This document shows, one piece after another, positions 13,875 to 25,624 of a stretch of DNA of 64,000 bases (positions are counted from its first letter, which is position 1; each line of letters starts with the position of its first letter). The notes below the pieces were generated by a model. The model was not told where the DNA came from and did no database searches. It was given only the letters and a program-made list of their open reading frames with translations. The stretch is from Warburgia ugandensis. Its lineage: Eukaryota > Streptophyta > Magnoliopsida > Canellales > Canellaceae. The position numbers and the translations under genes were made by a program. The stretch lies in assembly GCA_035236585.1 (NCBI GenBank), contig CP141127.1, positions 63,035,495 to 63,099,494 on the forward strand. The letters run 5' to 3'.

Positions 13875-14050
13875 TCCAGTGTAGTTGGAATAGTTTAGAA
13901 AAAAATAATTCATTGGATTTCATGATCCCAAGGTTAGCGAACCTCTTTTCAATTGTCATGTATTGATCGTGGACTATAAAGAATGGGAGTGGGTACACCT
14001 TTGTGTGGGGAAATGTTTATGAAGTTTAGCCATACACTGAGTAAGTCGAT
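13875..14050 (+). pseudogene. TNP2-like transposase, continuation after the LARD
   Basis: When the LARD and one pentamer are set aside, the frame goes from SGAS directly into VVGIV, as expected for the family's YLS...VGIP region. Further on, across frameshifts, short boxes resemble the TNP2 C-terminal part: DYKEWEWVHL, then GNVYEV followed by a stop and PYTE (family: YVLxNxxEVQPYIEEH). A GTAAGT directly after PYTE and a TTCAG at about 14147-14151 could mark an intron. The match is partial and broken by stops, but its position supports one transposase gene split by the insertion. Confidence 0.6.
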
Positions 14051-14570
14051 CATGTATTTTGTAAAAATTATTTATTAATTGTTGTATTTTTCTTTGACCT
14101 CTAATTTAATTTGGTGTGTGTTGATTATTTTATTTTATATCCTAATTCAGGTTATCATCCATCTAAGGATCAATAGATCTTTATATAGGATGAAACGTAG
14201 GCTTAGGATAGGTTACTTAAAAGAAGGGTATGAGGATTCAAAATTTTAAATTTGAGTAGAGGTCTTCTATAGATGTTGGACAACTTTTCTGCTTTGATTA
14301 TAGTGAATATCTCTTCCATATTTTCCTTTATCTTTTCTTCATAGCTTTTCCTTTTTGCTTTCTTTTTCTAATACTTTTTTCACTTTTCCTTGGAATTCTA
14401 AGAAGCAAAACTTTTCTGTGAACTTTTTATATATCTCACTTCTTTGAATTTTGTCCTTTTTCTACTTCTTCTTCCATGCCTACTCAATTTTGAAAGTTAG
14501 GTAATTTATATTATTGATGGGGTTTCTTGAGGTCAATGTAATTTGTGTTTTTAGATAGAAAAATGCTTAC
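14051..14570. other. Unassigned stretch between the TNP2 remnant and the Athila-like element
   Basis: No gene was recognised. The first 100 bases may be a TNP2 intron. From about 14260 a T- and CTT-rich sequence resembles (on the - strand) the A/G-rich 3' untranslated part of Athila/Tat elements, so the element boundary is probably near 14250. No copy of its LTR is present here. Confidence 0.4.
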
Positions 14571-15139
14571 CAAGATGGCTCAAGGGGGCTAACTAGTGGT
14601 ATCATATCTAGGTATGCTTTATGTCTCTAAGTAATAACAAGGATGGCCTATGTCATTTCCTAGGTTTCTTAAAACCTATCAAATTCAATAAATGTTGAGG
14701 AACCAAAGTTAGTACTCCTTTTACTTCTTGGAATTTTGACCAAAACAAGGATAATGCGATCTTTCAAAGTTGATGATCACTGAAGAAAATAAAAAATTAT
14801 TTATAACCCTCAGAAAGATGATAGTCTCTAATACTCATGGGTATATAGGTCTCCACTCATTTTTCTCTAGGTCTATAAGTCATAACCATCTATTAGTCTA
14901 GCCTTATGTACTATGTGTAAGTTTATTCCGAGATTTTACTTTCACCAAACACTCTAAGACATGAATAAAATGTAGAATTAACTACATGCATTTCTATTAA
15001 GAACTTAAAGTACTAGAAATACTAAGCTTCAGACAATCCAATTCTCATCACAGTAAAAGAACTTGACCTTAAAAACTTTAAAATCTCAAAAATATGCAAT
15101 TTTTTATAACAAAGTATGAAGAAAAACTCAAAAATCTCA

Positions 15140-15190
15140 TGCGTGTCTACACCCCCCAAACTGGGAAACATTGTCCCCAATTTTTTAAAA
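15140..15190 (-). other. Post-pol G-rich tract of the Athila-like element (PPT-like)
   Basis: On the - strand the sequence reads TTGGGGACAATGTTTCCCAG and then TTTGGGGGGTGTAGAC. This is the conserved block I know to follow the integrase in Athila/Tat elements. It may be a central or internal polypurine tract; no LTR follows it directly. Confidence 0.6.
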
Positions 15191-15389
15191 CATAAGACAA
15201 CTATATGATGATTAGGTAAGGTAGACTAATGAGACTCTAAAAACCCTAAGTTTCCTCCTGATGAGCACTAAGTTTAATACCTTCAACCAAACGTGCTATG
15301 CAATGATGATAAAGATGAATGCACTAATAATGATGGATGTAACTTTCATGGGACATTCTAAGTTGGGTTCTAATATATTGGATCCTCAA

Positions 15390-16078
15390 GTGATACTTCT
15401 TCCATCTCAAGGTTTATCAATTCTAGGAAGGGTTTCAACCTTTGTCTATTAACTTTGGAGATTTCTCCATCCTTTTCAATCTCCAAGGCCCTATAAGGAT
15501 ATACAATATGTACTATATAGTGGTCCATCCTATCGAGATCTAAGTTTTCTTAAAAATTGATGCAATCTAAAATTGTACCAAAGGGCCTTCTATCTTGTGG
15601 TAAAGGACTTTCTTAGAATATGTTTATCATGAGTGTTTTTCATGTTGTCTTTGTATAGTTGTGAAGACTCATATCCATCTTTCCTTAACTCATTCAACTC
15701 ATTAAGTTGGAGTTTTTTGTAGGTACCAGCAGATTCTAGATCAAAACTTAGCTTTTTGATGGCCCAATTTTCTTTATTCTCTAATTCTACTCATAAGTGG
15801 GAGGCCTTTCTATAGACCAGTCTACTAGTAAGTGGCATCACTAAGCTCCAAAGACCAGTCTTTCCTGTTTGGATTGACTACCCTTTTTAAATACACTTTA
15901 TTTCTCCATTAGACACTTACCTATCCATTTGTCTAAGGATGACAAGGGGTAGCTATCCTATGAGAAACACCATATTTCTTTATTAAGTTCTCAAATACTC
16001 TATTATAAAAATGATCATACCCATCACTAATTATGGCCCTAAGTGTACCAAAACATGCATATATATATATATATATAC

Positions 16079-16120
<42 letters not shown>

Positions 16121-16640
16121 CTTCTTTTAAGAACTTGACCACCACCCTAAGGTCATTTGTTTTGCACTAAATGGTTTCTACCCATTTTGACACATAATCC
16201 ACCCCCACAAGGATGAATAGACACCCAAAGGATTTAGGAAAAGGTCTAATAAAATCAATGCCCCAAACATCAAAAGACTTAATTATTAAAATGGGGTTTA
16301 AGGGCATCATATTCCTTTTCCCTATGCTCCTTAATTGTTGACATCTAGCACATGCTATGTAGTAAGCATATGAATCCCTAAAAATGTTGGGCTGATAAAA
16401 ATCACATTGTAACATCTTTATAGCTATCTTTTTAGAACTAAAATGGCTCCCACATGTATGGTCATGATAAAAGGAGATGTTCTTATGATGTTCATTATCT
16501 GGTTTGTGTCTCCTAATGACTTGATCAAGATAGTACTTAAACAAGTACGGATCATCTCAAGTGAAGCATTTAACCTCAATAACAAATCTTTTCCTATCAT
16601 GCCTAGACCAGTGAGTAGGAATTTAATCCGTGACAAGATA
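15390..16640 (-). pseudogene. Integrase of the Athila-like element, decayed
   Basis: The zinc-binding and catalytic core parts are readable at 16167-16544: HHKNISFYHDHTCGSHFSS, CARCQQLRSIGKRNMMPLNP, FDVWGIDFIRPFP and GVDYVSKWVE. The core continues at 15933-16040 with RAIISDGYDHF...YGVSHRIATPCHP. A C-terminal part is traceable to about 15390 (AIKKLSFDLESAGTYKKLQL and NELRKDGYESS...DKHILR). A (TA)n/(CATA)n microsatellite at 16056-16120 expands inside the core reading frame and would insert a run of Tyr, Ile, Cys and Met. The enzyme would join element cDNA to the host chromosome; this copy is dead. Confidence 0.85.
16056..16120. repeat. Microsatellite (TA)n / (CATA)n within the integrase remnant
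   Basis: Alternating TA tracts flank a CATA-type tract. It interrupts the integrase core between VVKFLKE and FGTLRAIISDG on the - strand. Confidence 0.85.
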
Positions 16641-16689
16641 ACTAACTATATCAGCATAGCAAGGTAACTGGGAAATGTGCAACAATTGT

Positions 16690-18040
16690 TCATCTAGAAG
16701 TGTCTCTATTATAGGCACATTATCATTAGTACACTCCACAACTACCCTAGATAATTGGTTAGCTACAATATTTTTGGAACATTTTTATCCCAAATTTCAA
16801 GATCAAATTTTTGCAGCTATAGTATCCATCGGATCAGCCTAGGTTTTATATCTTTCTTTGAAAGAAGATATTTAAGTGCTACGTGATCTAAGTATACTAT
16901 AACCTTAGATCCTAGCAAGTAAGATCTAAACATCCAATGCAAATACAACTACCAACATTGTCTTTTCTCTAGTTGAATAAATGAGTTGGGCATCGTTGAG
17001 GGTCTTGTTAGCATAATATATCACATGGTGAAGTTTATTAATACGTTACCCATGCACAACCTCGATATGTGTAGTTTGAAGCATCACACATTATTTCAAA
17101 TGGTGCATTATAGTCCTGCGGCCATCAAATGGTTTCATACAATTTTCATCAAAGTCAAAAGATGCCTCCTTCATAAGTAAATTACATAGGGACTTTGTAA
17201 TTTTACTAAAGTCTTTAATGAATCCTCTACATAAACCAGCATGGCCTAAAAATGAGTGAATATCCTTCACCGTCCTTGGAAGAGTAAGGTTACAAATTAA
17301 ATCCACTTTAGCTTTGTCTATTTCTATACCATTGGGTGAAATAATGTGCTTAAAACAATGTCATTTTGACAAAATGACATTTCTCCCAATTTAACACTAA
17401 ATTCTTTTCCTGACACCCAGCAAGTACAAATTTTAAGTGGTGCAATCATTCATCAAAAGTAGACCCAAACACCAAGAAGTCATCTCTAGAAATCTCTCCA
17501 CCATATCAAAAAATATGTTGTACATACACATTTGAAAAGTAGCTAGAGCATTGCAAACTCCATAAGGCATACTAAGGTAGGCAAAGGTTCCAAAAGGCTA
17601 GGTGAAGGTAGTCATCTCCTGATCCTCAAGCTCAATAGGAATTTGGTCATAATCTAAGTATCCATCAAGAAAGCAGTAGTACTTATCTCCCCCTAACTTT
17701 TCTGACATTTAGTCTATAAATGAAAGAGAAAAGTGGTCTTTCATCATGACCGAGTTCAATTTTTAGTAATCAACACAAACTATCCACCTAGTGGCCATTT
17801 AAGCAAGGATTAACTCATTATCCTCATTCTTAACTATCATGACTCCTGACTTCTTAGGTATAGCTTGAACTAGGTTGAACCAAGTACTGTAAGATATTGG
17901 GTAGATAATACCAACATCTAAGAATTTAAGTACTTTATCTCGTACTACCTCCTTCATATTAGGGTTGAGTCTCCTCCTTGTTCCCCTAGATGGTTTGGAA
18001 TTTTCCTGTAGATGGCTTCTGTGCATGCAAACAATAGGAC
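16690..18040 (-). pseudogene. Reverse transcriptase and RNase H of the Athila-like element, decayed
   Basis: RT begins with MHRSHLQENSKPSRGTRRRL (18026 downward), then VLKFLDVGIIYPIS and AIPKKSGVMIVKNEDNE. Next come a PFGTFAYLSMPYGVCNA-like box, an active-site region near 17479-17487 that reads RDDFLVFG where the family has MDD or VDD, and TVKDIHSFLGHAGLCRGFIK with DFSKITKSLCNLL (17091-17306). RNase H follows at about 16700-17050 (IYYANKTLNDAQLIYS, then KCSKNIVANQLSR). Several stops and frame changes separate the parts, so it is non-functional. Confidence 0.85.
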
Positions 18041-18109
18041 TAATTTCCTTAATATCTATTATGGTCCACCCTATAGCAGTCTTACGTTCTCTGAGAACAT
18101 CAAGAACCT

Positions 18110-19041
18110 TACCCTCCTATTCCTTATCTAGATCTGAGGCTATGATGTTAGGTAAGGTTTCATCAGGTCCTAAGTAGGAGTACTTTAGATTTTCAAGTAA
18201 AGGTTTAAGGGCCAATTTTGATGATTTTACTATATATGGGACTAGTACAAATTCTGATGGAGGAAGTGGTTCCACATGAGAGCCCCATTTAGTAGTATCC
18301 ATTATGGCTGCAACATCTAAAAGTTTATTAACCTCTTCAATGGATTTGCATATATCAAAGTCACCATTAAAATGTACTAGGCATGCCTCAAGTTGGTCTA
18401 GGATAGATGACGATGTATTAGCATCTTCAAGTAGACCTTCAATTAAATTTATAACATATGAATCATCTAGGTCTAGAAGCTAATGTCCGACATTAAAAAC
18501 ATTGAGCTTGACTTTCATATTGTCGAAAGAGGATTTCATTACACCATTTCTATAGTTGATGAAATTGAAAGGGAAGTAAAACCGGTCCACCTATGTTAAA
18601 ACATCTTCAACCATGCAACATGGAATCTTAACTGATCTATCTACTAACTGCAAAGTGGTATGGCTTAGTTTAAGGTCATTGAGCCCAAGTTGCCCATAGA
18701 TAGAATAAGGTAACAAATTTACACTAGCTCCTAGATCAAGTAGTGCCCTATCTATGACATGATTTCTAATTACACAAGAAATAGTAGGACACCCTAGGTT
18801 GTGGGGTTTGGTGTTGGATTAAAGAGCCCACCTGCTCGATGATAAAGGCTTTCTTTTCCATGTTAAGCTTTTGCTTTATAGGGTAGATCCCTTTAAGAAG
18901 CTTGGCATAAGCAAGAATACCCTCAATAGCATTGAGTAATGGGATATTAATTTGCACATGCTTGAATATATCTATAATCTCATTGAAATTTGTTCCTTTA
19001 TTAACCCTGTTGAGTAATTGAGGGAATGGGGCTTTAGGCAT
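18110..19041 (-). pseudogene. Protease and pre-RT linker of the Athila-like element, decayed
   Basis: The aspartic protease motif reads LLDLGASVNLLPYSIYGQLG on the - strand at about 18690-18745, with DLGAS at 18723-18737. It is preceded by a PFPQLLNRVNK...IFKHVQINIPLLNAIEG block (18766-19041) typical of the Athila/Tat gag-protease junction. The linker before RT (18117-18302) reads LKPLLENLKYSYLGPDETLP. Stops break the frame. Confidence 0.8.
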
Positions 19042-20560
19042 CTAAGGTGCCTCCACTATAAGCTCTGATGTAGTAGGAGAATTCTATCTTTTCTCTTTCT
19101 CTGTGTTTTGGCTGGTTCATTCTACTCTATTTTGTCCTTAGTCTGCACTACTTTATTATCAACCTAACAGCCACTCTTAAGGGTTGTAATGGACATTGCT
19201 TGCTCATGGGTTCTTTGTGAACTAGAACCTATTTTTAACTAGCCCTTAGGGTTTGGAATAGGTTGAGTGGGAAACTTTCCTTTTTCCCTTTCATTTAAAG
19301 AAACAGACAACTGATACATTGTCCTTTCTAACGTAGCGATCTTTTGTCAACTCTTATTCAAGGTTTGGTGCAAGGTTTTGTTATTTTCATCAAGTTTTTC
19401 ATGATATATTATATATTATCCTTAAATGATGGTTTTTGTATTTGTTACGATAGTTGAAAACCTGGTGGTACTGTGTAGTGGAAATCCTAGGAAAGTTCTG
19501 AGGAGGGGGTTCATAGATGATCCTTCCTCGTAATTATTTTTTGACCATAACAAGTTAGAATGCCTAGCCCATCCTAGATTATAAGTCTCAGAGTAAGGGT
19601 TATGGCTAGTTGTGATATGCATTAAGAGCATTTGCTTGATCTAAAACATTTTCAATGTACACACTATTAGATGGACAAGTTGAAGTTAAATGTGTTGGGC
19701 TGGAATAGATAGAACAAATCTCTTGTTGAGGTTTTGTGAGTTTATTCACAGCCATGAAGGTTTGAAACATATCTTCAAGTTTGTCAAATCTTCTAGGTAA
19801 GGATTAGAACTTACCTATTCTTTCAATCAAGCAATAGAGCTTATATGACATATCTGAGGTCACTCCTATTTCATACAGGCCTCCTTTCCTTTTAGGTTGG
19901 GTATTTCTCTCTCTCTTATTAGAATAGTCCCATTATTGAGAATTGTTAGCTAAAGTTTGGAAAATTTCCTAGGCCTCTCTATTTCATTTTATTGCATGAG
20001 GGATCCTTCACTAGTTGCATCTTCAATTTGTCTATTTTGAGGTGTTAACGCCTCATAGAAATAATGAACCTACTGCCATTTTTTGAATCCATGATGAGGG
20101 TACTTCTGCAGTAATATATTCCATCTCTCCCAACATTTATAATATTGCTTATCATCATTTTTCTAGAAATTAATGATCTTACTTCAAATGGAATTAATCT
20201 TATGTACAAGAAAGAATTTGTTAAAGACTTCCTAGACAACTAGGCCCATGTGGCAATGGAACTGATCTTTAAAGAATTCAACCATAATTTAGCATTATCT
20301 TTTAATGAGAAGGGAAACAACCTAAGTCAAATAGAATCATCCAAAACATTTCAAAATTTGAATGTGTTACAAATATCAAGTAACTCCTTGATATGTCGAT
20401 ATCAATCCCACTCTATCATGACCATAGAATGTTGGGAGTAACTAAATGACTACATGTTGAAGTTCAAAAAGGGCTACATTTGTGCGTGGTAATTTGATTT
20501 CTTAACCCTTGCATATGAGTACATTCAATCTTAGGATCAAATGGTACTAATGCAGTATTC
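19042..20560 (-). pseudogene. Gag of the Athila-like element, decayed
   Basis: Boxes on the - strand match the Athila/Tat gag: LRLFPFSLKDNAKLWLNSLK (about 20250-20320), then an INVGRD/CWER-like region with a HHGFKKW-type box seen across frames (20045-20160). Further downstream are NPYSETYNLGWARHSNLLW (about 19550-19600) and a low-complexity tail. At least three frame changes are needed. Gag would form the particle that packages element RNA. Confidence 0.75.
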
Positions 20561-21699
20561 TAAGATCGACATCCATGCATGCACTAAAACCTAACTAAAC
20601 GATGTAATCTAATTCTAAAGGACTCCTAACTCTATACATTATGCAAGTAAACAATTTCTAATGCTAATGAGATCTTGTCGATCTTGATTAATCTATGAGG
20701 TTGTAGATTTTTACCTAAAGCTAGACAACTCCTCCTTTAATTCAAACTTGACTAGTGCTTACCAATTAAGTCCTATCCGAAGTGATTAATACAATTCTCA
20801 TGAAAGATGGTGTTTAGGCCTCAACAACCGTCAACAAAAGGCATGGGAAAATCACTTGGATTTTAGTATCCTCTATAACTTCAAAGTTCAAGAGTCATTG
20901 AGTGACAATAGATCGCCTCTTTCAAAAAGGGTCCTATGAGCTCAAAACCTCAGTCTCTTGCTACTTGATTTTAAATTAAGATTAATGTCTGGATAGCAAG
21001 CATACAAGGAATTGATATGATTTCCTAGGTGGGCCAAGGATATGGTGATGAAATCCAATCCTTATCTTATGAGGGTTCCTATGGTGCCCTTACTATCATC
21101 AAGTTCCATCCACCATAAAGCAATAAACATGCAATGCAAGTACAAGAAAGCAAACTAATGCAACTTATATGCTATCCAACCAAGGCTTAAATAGATGGTC
21201 TGTAATGCAACAACCCTAAATAAGATGCAATAATGAAGATGAGTGACCCTAAACTATATGAGTTACTCTACCAACCAAATGTAAATTATACTAAATGCAA
21301 CCTAACTTAAAAAGTAAATCAAAGTAAGGGATACTTACAGTGGGCTTTTTGATGAAGATCAAGTGTGGGCCTCCAAGCCACACACTTGCCCTATTTTAAT
21401 ACAACTCATTTAAAATTGAAATAGAGAAATTACAAGTTACAAGGGGTCCTCACTACAAGTTCACTCAAGAAGAAAAACTTAATATAAGAAAGAAATCAAA
21501 TTTGATCAAGCTTTGGCCCAGAGGATTGCCACTGCTCCTTTGCCGAAGTCCCATCACACAAAGCAAATAAGATGGATAAATTTATGAGGAATTAGCAAAA
21601 TACCCAAATGCAATGCAAAAATCCTAATCTAATTTAACCTAAAACTATAACAAAATATAAACAGTCCAAATAAAAGTCCAAATACAAATCCATTGCAAT
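20561..21699 (-). other. Leader region of the Athila-like element
   Basis: This 1.1 kb lies between gag and the primer-binding site. I see no gene in it. It is A-rich on the + strand and contains short frames only. Confidence 0.6.
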
Positions 21700-21718
21700 T
21701 TCCCTACAATGATGCCAA
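21700..21718 (-). other. Primer-binding site of the Athila-like element (Asp tRNA type)
   Basis: The - strand reads TTGGCATCATTGTAGGGAA, a mutated form of the TTGGCGCCGTTGCCGGGGAA site used by Athila/Tat elements. The spacer to the LTR end is five bases (AGGTA). Confidence 0.75.
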
Positions 21719-21723
21719 TACCT

Positions 21724-24415
21724 TGGTGTAGCCTTAAAATTACTCACAAGCACACGAATCAATGTAGTATGTTCATACAAGCAAGGTTGATCCCATGAGG
21801 AATCTCACTGATTTGCAATATATTGAATTCTATTTAGAACAATTAACTTCATCCAAAGAGATAGATTCTCCCAATACAATATTTTGTCACTAAACTATTA
21901 AAATGGAAACATGCATGGAATTAGAAACTAGAATTAAAAGAAAATTTCTAAAAATAAAGCAAAGATATTAAAATGGAAAATTATAACGGAAAGTAACTAA
22001 AGGAAACTAATTCTAAATTAGAATGAATCAAACTAAACAACTTAAATTAAGAAAACTACTAAAATGGAAACTTTCCTAAACCAGAACTAGAAACTTTCTA
22101 AAACTAAAACTTTTAAAGTTTAAAAAGAAAACTTTCTAAACATAAAATAAGATGAAAGAATTGAAATAAATTCTCCCAATACAATATTTTGTAACTAAAC
22201 TAAGCAAAAACCAAAAAGGAAAGTTACATAGTACCATGCACATGATCCATGGATTGTATGCATGGTTCTAAGGAGCAAAAGTGACTAGAATTGATGAATC
22301 TAAAGTGAACTAATCATGCAAAATAATTGATGAACCTAATAAAAAACATGAAAAGATAAATGGTTTCCTAGGATTTAAGCAAATAAGGTGCTTAGATGGC
22401 TAGAAACAAAGCACAAAATTAAGGGGAGAAAGACTTCGAATTTCAACTGCTTAAGAACATCAAACAAATCAAGCATAAGAAAGTGATTGAAACCACAAAT
22501 TTTATGCAAAGAAACAACCAGATAAAAATTAATTTGATGAATGAAACATATCATAAACGGGATTCCCATAAAATTTTATTGTTTCGCTTCCAAGTCATAC
22601 CAAAATTATGCACATTAAACTATTTACAAATTGTGCACTATTCAAGCTTGCCAGACTATATATAAAATACAACAAAAATTAAATATAAATATCCCAATAT
22701 AAAGTAAAATGATATACAAAGAAAACCTGGAAAGGATTTTGAGAGAAAAGAAGGCTAAAAGGGTGACCTAGCTAAGGAAAAATGGACTTAAACTAAAGAG
22801 GTGAACAAGAACAAAAACATGGAATTCAAGAGGGATTTCCAATTTCTAAGCTAGCGATGCTCTTGGATATTAATATTAGAGAATAAATAACTTAAATCTT
22901 GCCTAACTAACATAGAAAAACTGAAGAATTTAAGCAAGAAAGGATGGTATTGAAGCTTGGAAAGTTGCATGTAATCTAAGGAACAAAACAAGGAAAACTT
23001 GGAGTAATGAAACTAAATCAAAACAAGTAAATGACTAACTTGAATTGTTGAGAAATTTATTGAGACAATAACTAGAAAACCAAAGAAGAAAAGGACGAAA
23101 GAAATTCCAAAGTCCAGTAGCAACAAAGTACTAAAGGAAGCTATGTTTCAAGGTGTTTCACCTACCTCTGCTTAGAAAATTCGTATGAACCATGGAGGTA
23201 TATATAGATGAGTGAGTTCCTAACTTAGGAAAGAGTGAATCCATGAGGAAAGTGGATTTAGGGCTAGGGTATTGAATGAGGAAGGTTAGGAGAAGTTTTG
23301 GAGGAGAAAATTTAGGTAGGAATGCTATCATAAAGATGACATAAGAGGAATAGGAAGTGATGGGATGGCTGCTTACTTATGTTGGAAGGAGGAGGCATCA
23401 TTTTCCATGGCAGGAAAATGGATTTCCACCCTTCTATTTGGATGGAATTTGAATGGTGGGAGGAGTAGGAAAATAGGGAAGAATGTGAGGAAAATCTAAA
23501 AGAAAACCTAAGGGTTTTACATGTTGGTATGGACTTAGATCTAAGGTTTCCTAATTAGGAAGCTACTTGATTTTGCCAACTATGTACTAGGGCATCCTCT
23601 TGTGGGATGGTGGCTCCTTCCTTGACTTAAAAACATGGAACCCTAGGATGAATGGTGGATTAGATATGGAAAATGGGTTAGAAAAGTAGATTTTTCTCTA
23701 TTGATGGTCCCCTTAATTCATGATCATCTTACTTTTACATGAATCTCAAAATCTCTTAAAATTCACATTTTTCACATAGGAAAGTTGCTTGAATTGATTC
23801 TCCAATAGAGTGGCTCCTTGTGAAATTCCTCCTTGGCTTAATGGATCACCTCGATGGCTCATTCCTAGGTGGCTTTAGTGGCTTCAAGGTTTGAGTAGCT
23901 TATATGACTTATCACCCTTTTTCATGGCTTTAATGGCTAAGTTGCTTGAATGGATCCCACGCAAAGGTAGTGGAAATGCATGACTTGGGCTTGGATCCAC
24001 TTCTAATAACCTTTTGCTTCTTCAATTGCCTTCTTGCTTGCCTTGGAATTATCTTGAGCCTTCATCACACCTTGGATTGATGTTATTTATGCTTTAGCTT
24101 GATTAGGTTTCCTCGTTATACTAGGAAACCTCCGTAATGGCCTCAATTCTTATCTCAAACAAGTTTGGTCTTTGGATTATCTTCTCAACACCTAAAAATG
24201 ATGAAACCCCTAATTAAATTCTAACAAATTATGATCATTCGCTTACTTATTCGAGATTAGCTTCTAAACTTGCAAAATATCAAACGTTTGAATTATTAGG
24301 TCAGAAATGCATGTGTTGCAAAATTCTAGCCAAATCTCCTAATTTAACACTATAAGTTATAGCACATGGGCTAATAATTGGGTACTTTTTATACAAAAAT
24401 GAACACTTATCAACA
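21724..24415 (-). repeat. 5' LTR of the Athila-like element (2.69 kb)
   Basis: On the - strand it starts TGTTGATAAGTGTTC at 24415 and ends GGCTACACCA at 21724. Its first 200 bases match the solo LTR at 26459-29535 in reverse orientation: both carry GTATAAAAA, CACCCAATTA-like and GCATTTCTGACCTAAT boxes. The last 100 bases match as well, with CAATTCGTGTGCTTGTGAG in the solo copy. A TATA-like GTATAAAAA lies 20 bases in. No gene was seen inside. Confidence 0.8.
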
Positions 24416-24631
24416 AGAAGAAAAAAAAACTTCAAAAATATGTTTTTAGAGTTGTTTTTTCATGATTTTAAAAGTCTCATGTTTACAACATCAAAACTTT
24501 TGTTCATCCCACCAGTTTCCTTTTCCATCACTTTCATTTACAGTTTCCCCATGTTGTCTGTTCTTCAATGGTCATTGCTCCACGTTAGAAAGTCTATTGC
24601 AATCTTTGCCTACACACGTAAGGTACTTCCA
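24416..24631. other. Short spacer right of the Athila-like element
   Basis: This T-rich stretch starts AGAAGAAAAAAAAAC and leads into the pyrimidine-rich minisatellite. No gene was recognised. AGAAG at 24416-24420 would be the target duplication if the other end were intact. Confidence 0.5.
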
Positions 24632-25090
24632 ATCTCCCTCCCTCTCTTTCTCCCTTTCCTTGCGCGGTCCTCGACTAGCCATGACCAACCATTGTGCATT
24701 TCCTCCCACCATCCCTCCATCCCTCTGCCCTACAAGGTCATTGGCTAGCCCCCACCAATTTTACAACATCCCCTCCCTCCCTCTATCTACCCTGTGCATT
24801 TTCCGCCTACCCCGATTGACCATGGGAGCATCCCCTCCCTCTCTCCCTCCATCTGCCCTGTGCGTTCGCCGACTGCCCCAACCAACCATGGGCACATCCC
24901 CTCCCTCTATCCCTCCATCTTCCATGTGAAGTCATTGCTTGCCCTAGCTAACTATGCTTGTATCCCCTCCATCTCTCCTCCCATCCACCTTACATAGTCA
25001 CTACCTACCCTGACCGATAGAGCTCGCATCCCCTCCTCCCTCCCTCCATCAACCCTGCTCAATCGCCGCCTACTCCGATCAACCTATAGG
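24632..25090. repeat. Degenerate C-rich minisatellite, about 65-bp unit
   Basis: Roughly seven units of about 63-70 bp share the plan CATCCCCTCCCTC...CCTCCATC, then CCYTGTG, then CGCCGACTGCCCC and AACCAACCATGGG. Successive CATCCCCTCC-like boxes start near 24767, 24831, 24894, 24960 and 25027. It differs sharply in base composition (C-rich) from the AT-rich surroundings. The long frame at 24462-24929 with repeated SPPSLPPS-type peptides is a by-product of the repeat. Confidence 0.75.
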
Positions 25091-25586
25091 GAATTAAAGA
25101 AGTTGTACAATACAATAGTAAGAGGCAGGAGATAGGTGAGAGTGTACCACAATCAATAACATAATTAGAAGCATGGTGCCTATCACATTTGATGAATGGA
25201 GATGTGTACCACAATCAATAAAAGATATAATATGGAAGATGGTGAAGGTATGTAAAAATTTATAACATACTTTATCTTCTTATTTCAAATATAGTTATGT
25301 ACTTTGTAGACTACCTTTGAGGTACCTAAGCATAAGAAGATAAGTGCTTTGCAAAGAGCGAGTGAGCAATAGAGAAAATGGAAAATCTACATTGTTCTCA
25401 ATCACATAGTTCCATATGTCAATGATCCATTGAGGCTATATACAGTGCCTACCATTTATGCCAAAGTTATTGACCAGGACGTGTGCAATGCATTTGTAAA
25501 GGATCACACGTCCTCTAAATTTGAGGTATGTGCTAAAATGATGTTTCATTTAACTAATTATATGTAACATCCAATTATTGCACTTG

Positions 25587-25624
<38 letters not shown>

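Larger units (their letters stand above)
14260..24415 (-). mobile_element. Athila/Tat-like Ty3-gypsy retrotransposon, 3' LTR missing
   Basis: Read on the - strand this has the full order 5' LTR (21724-24415), primer-binding site (21700-21718), leader, gag, protease, RT, RNase H, integrase and a T/G-rich post-pol region. The protein boxes, the Asp-tRNA-like primer site and the GGGGACAATGTTTCCC-type sequence after pol all fit the Athila/Tat branch. Every domain is broken by stops and frameshifts. No second LTR occurs at the low-coordinate end, so the element was truncated there, either at insertion or by a later deletion. The left boundary is an estimate; the right boundary is the LTR end. Confidence 0.85.

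Noticed and set aside
24462-24929. 155-codon Pro/Ser-rich frame
   Set aside because: Produced by the C-rich minisatellite; no start context, homology or codon signal.
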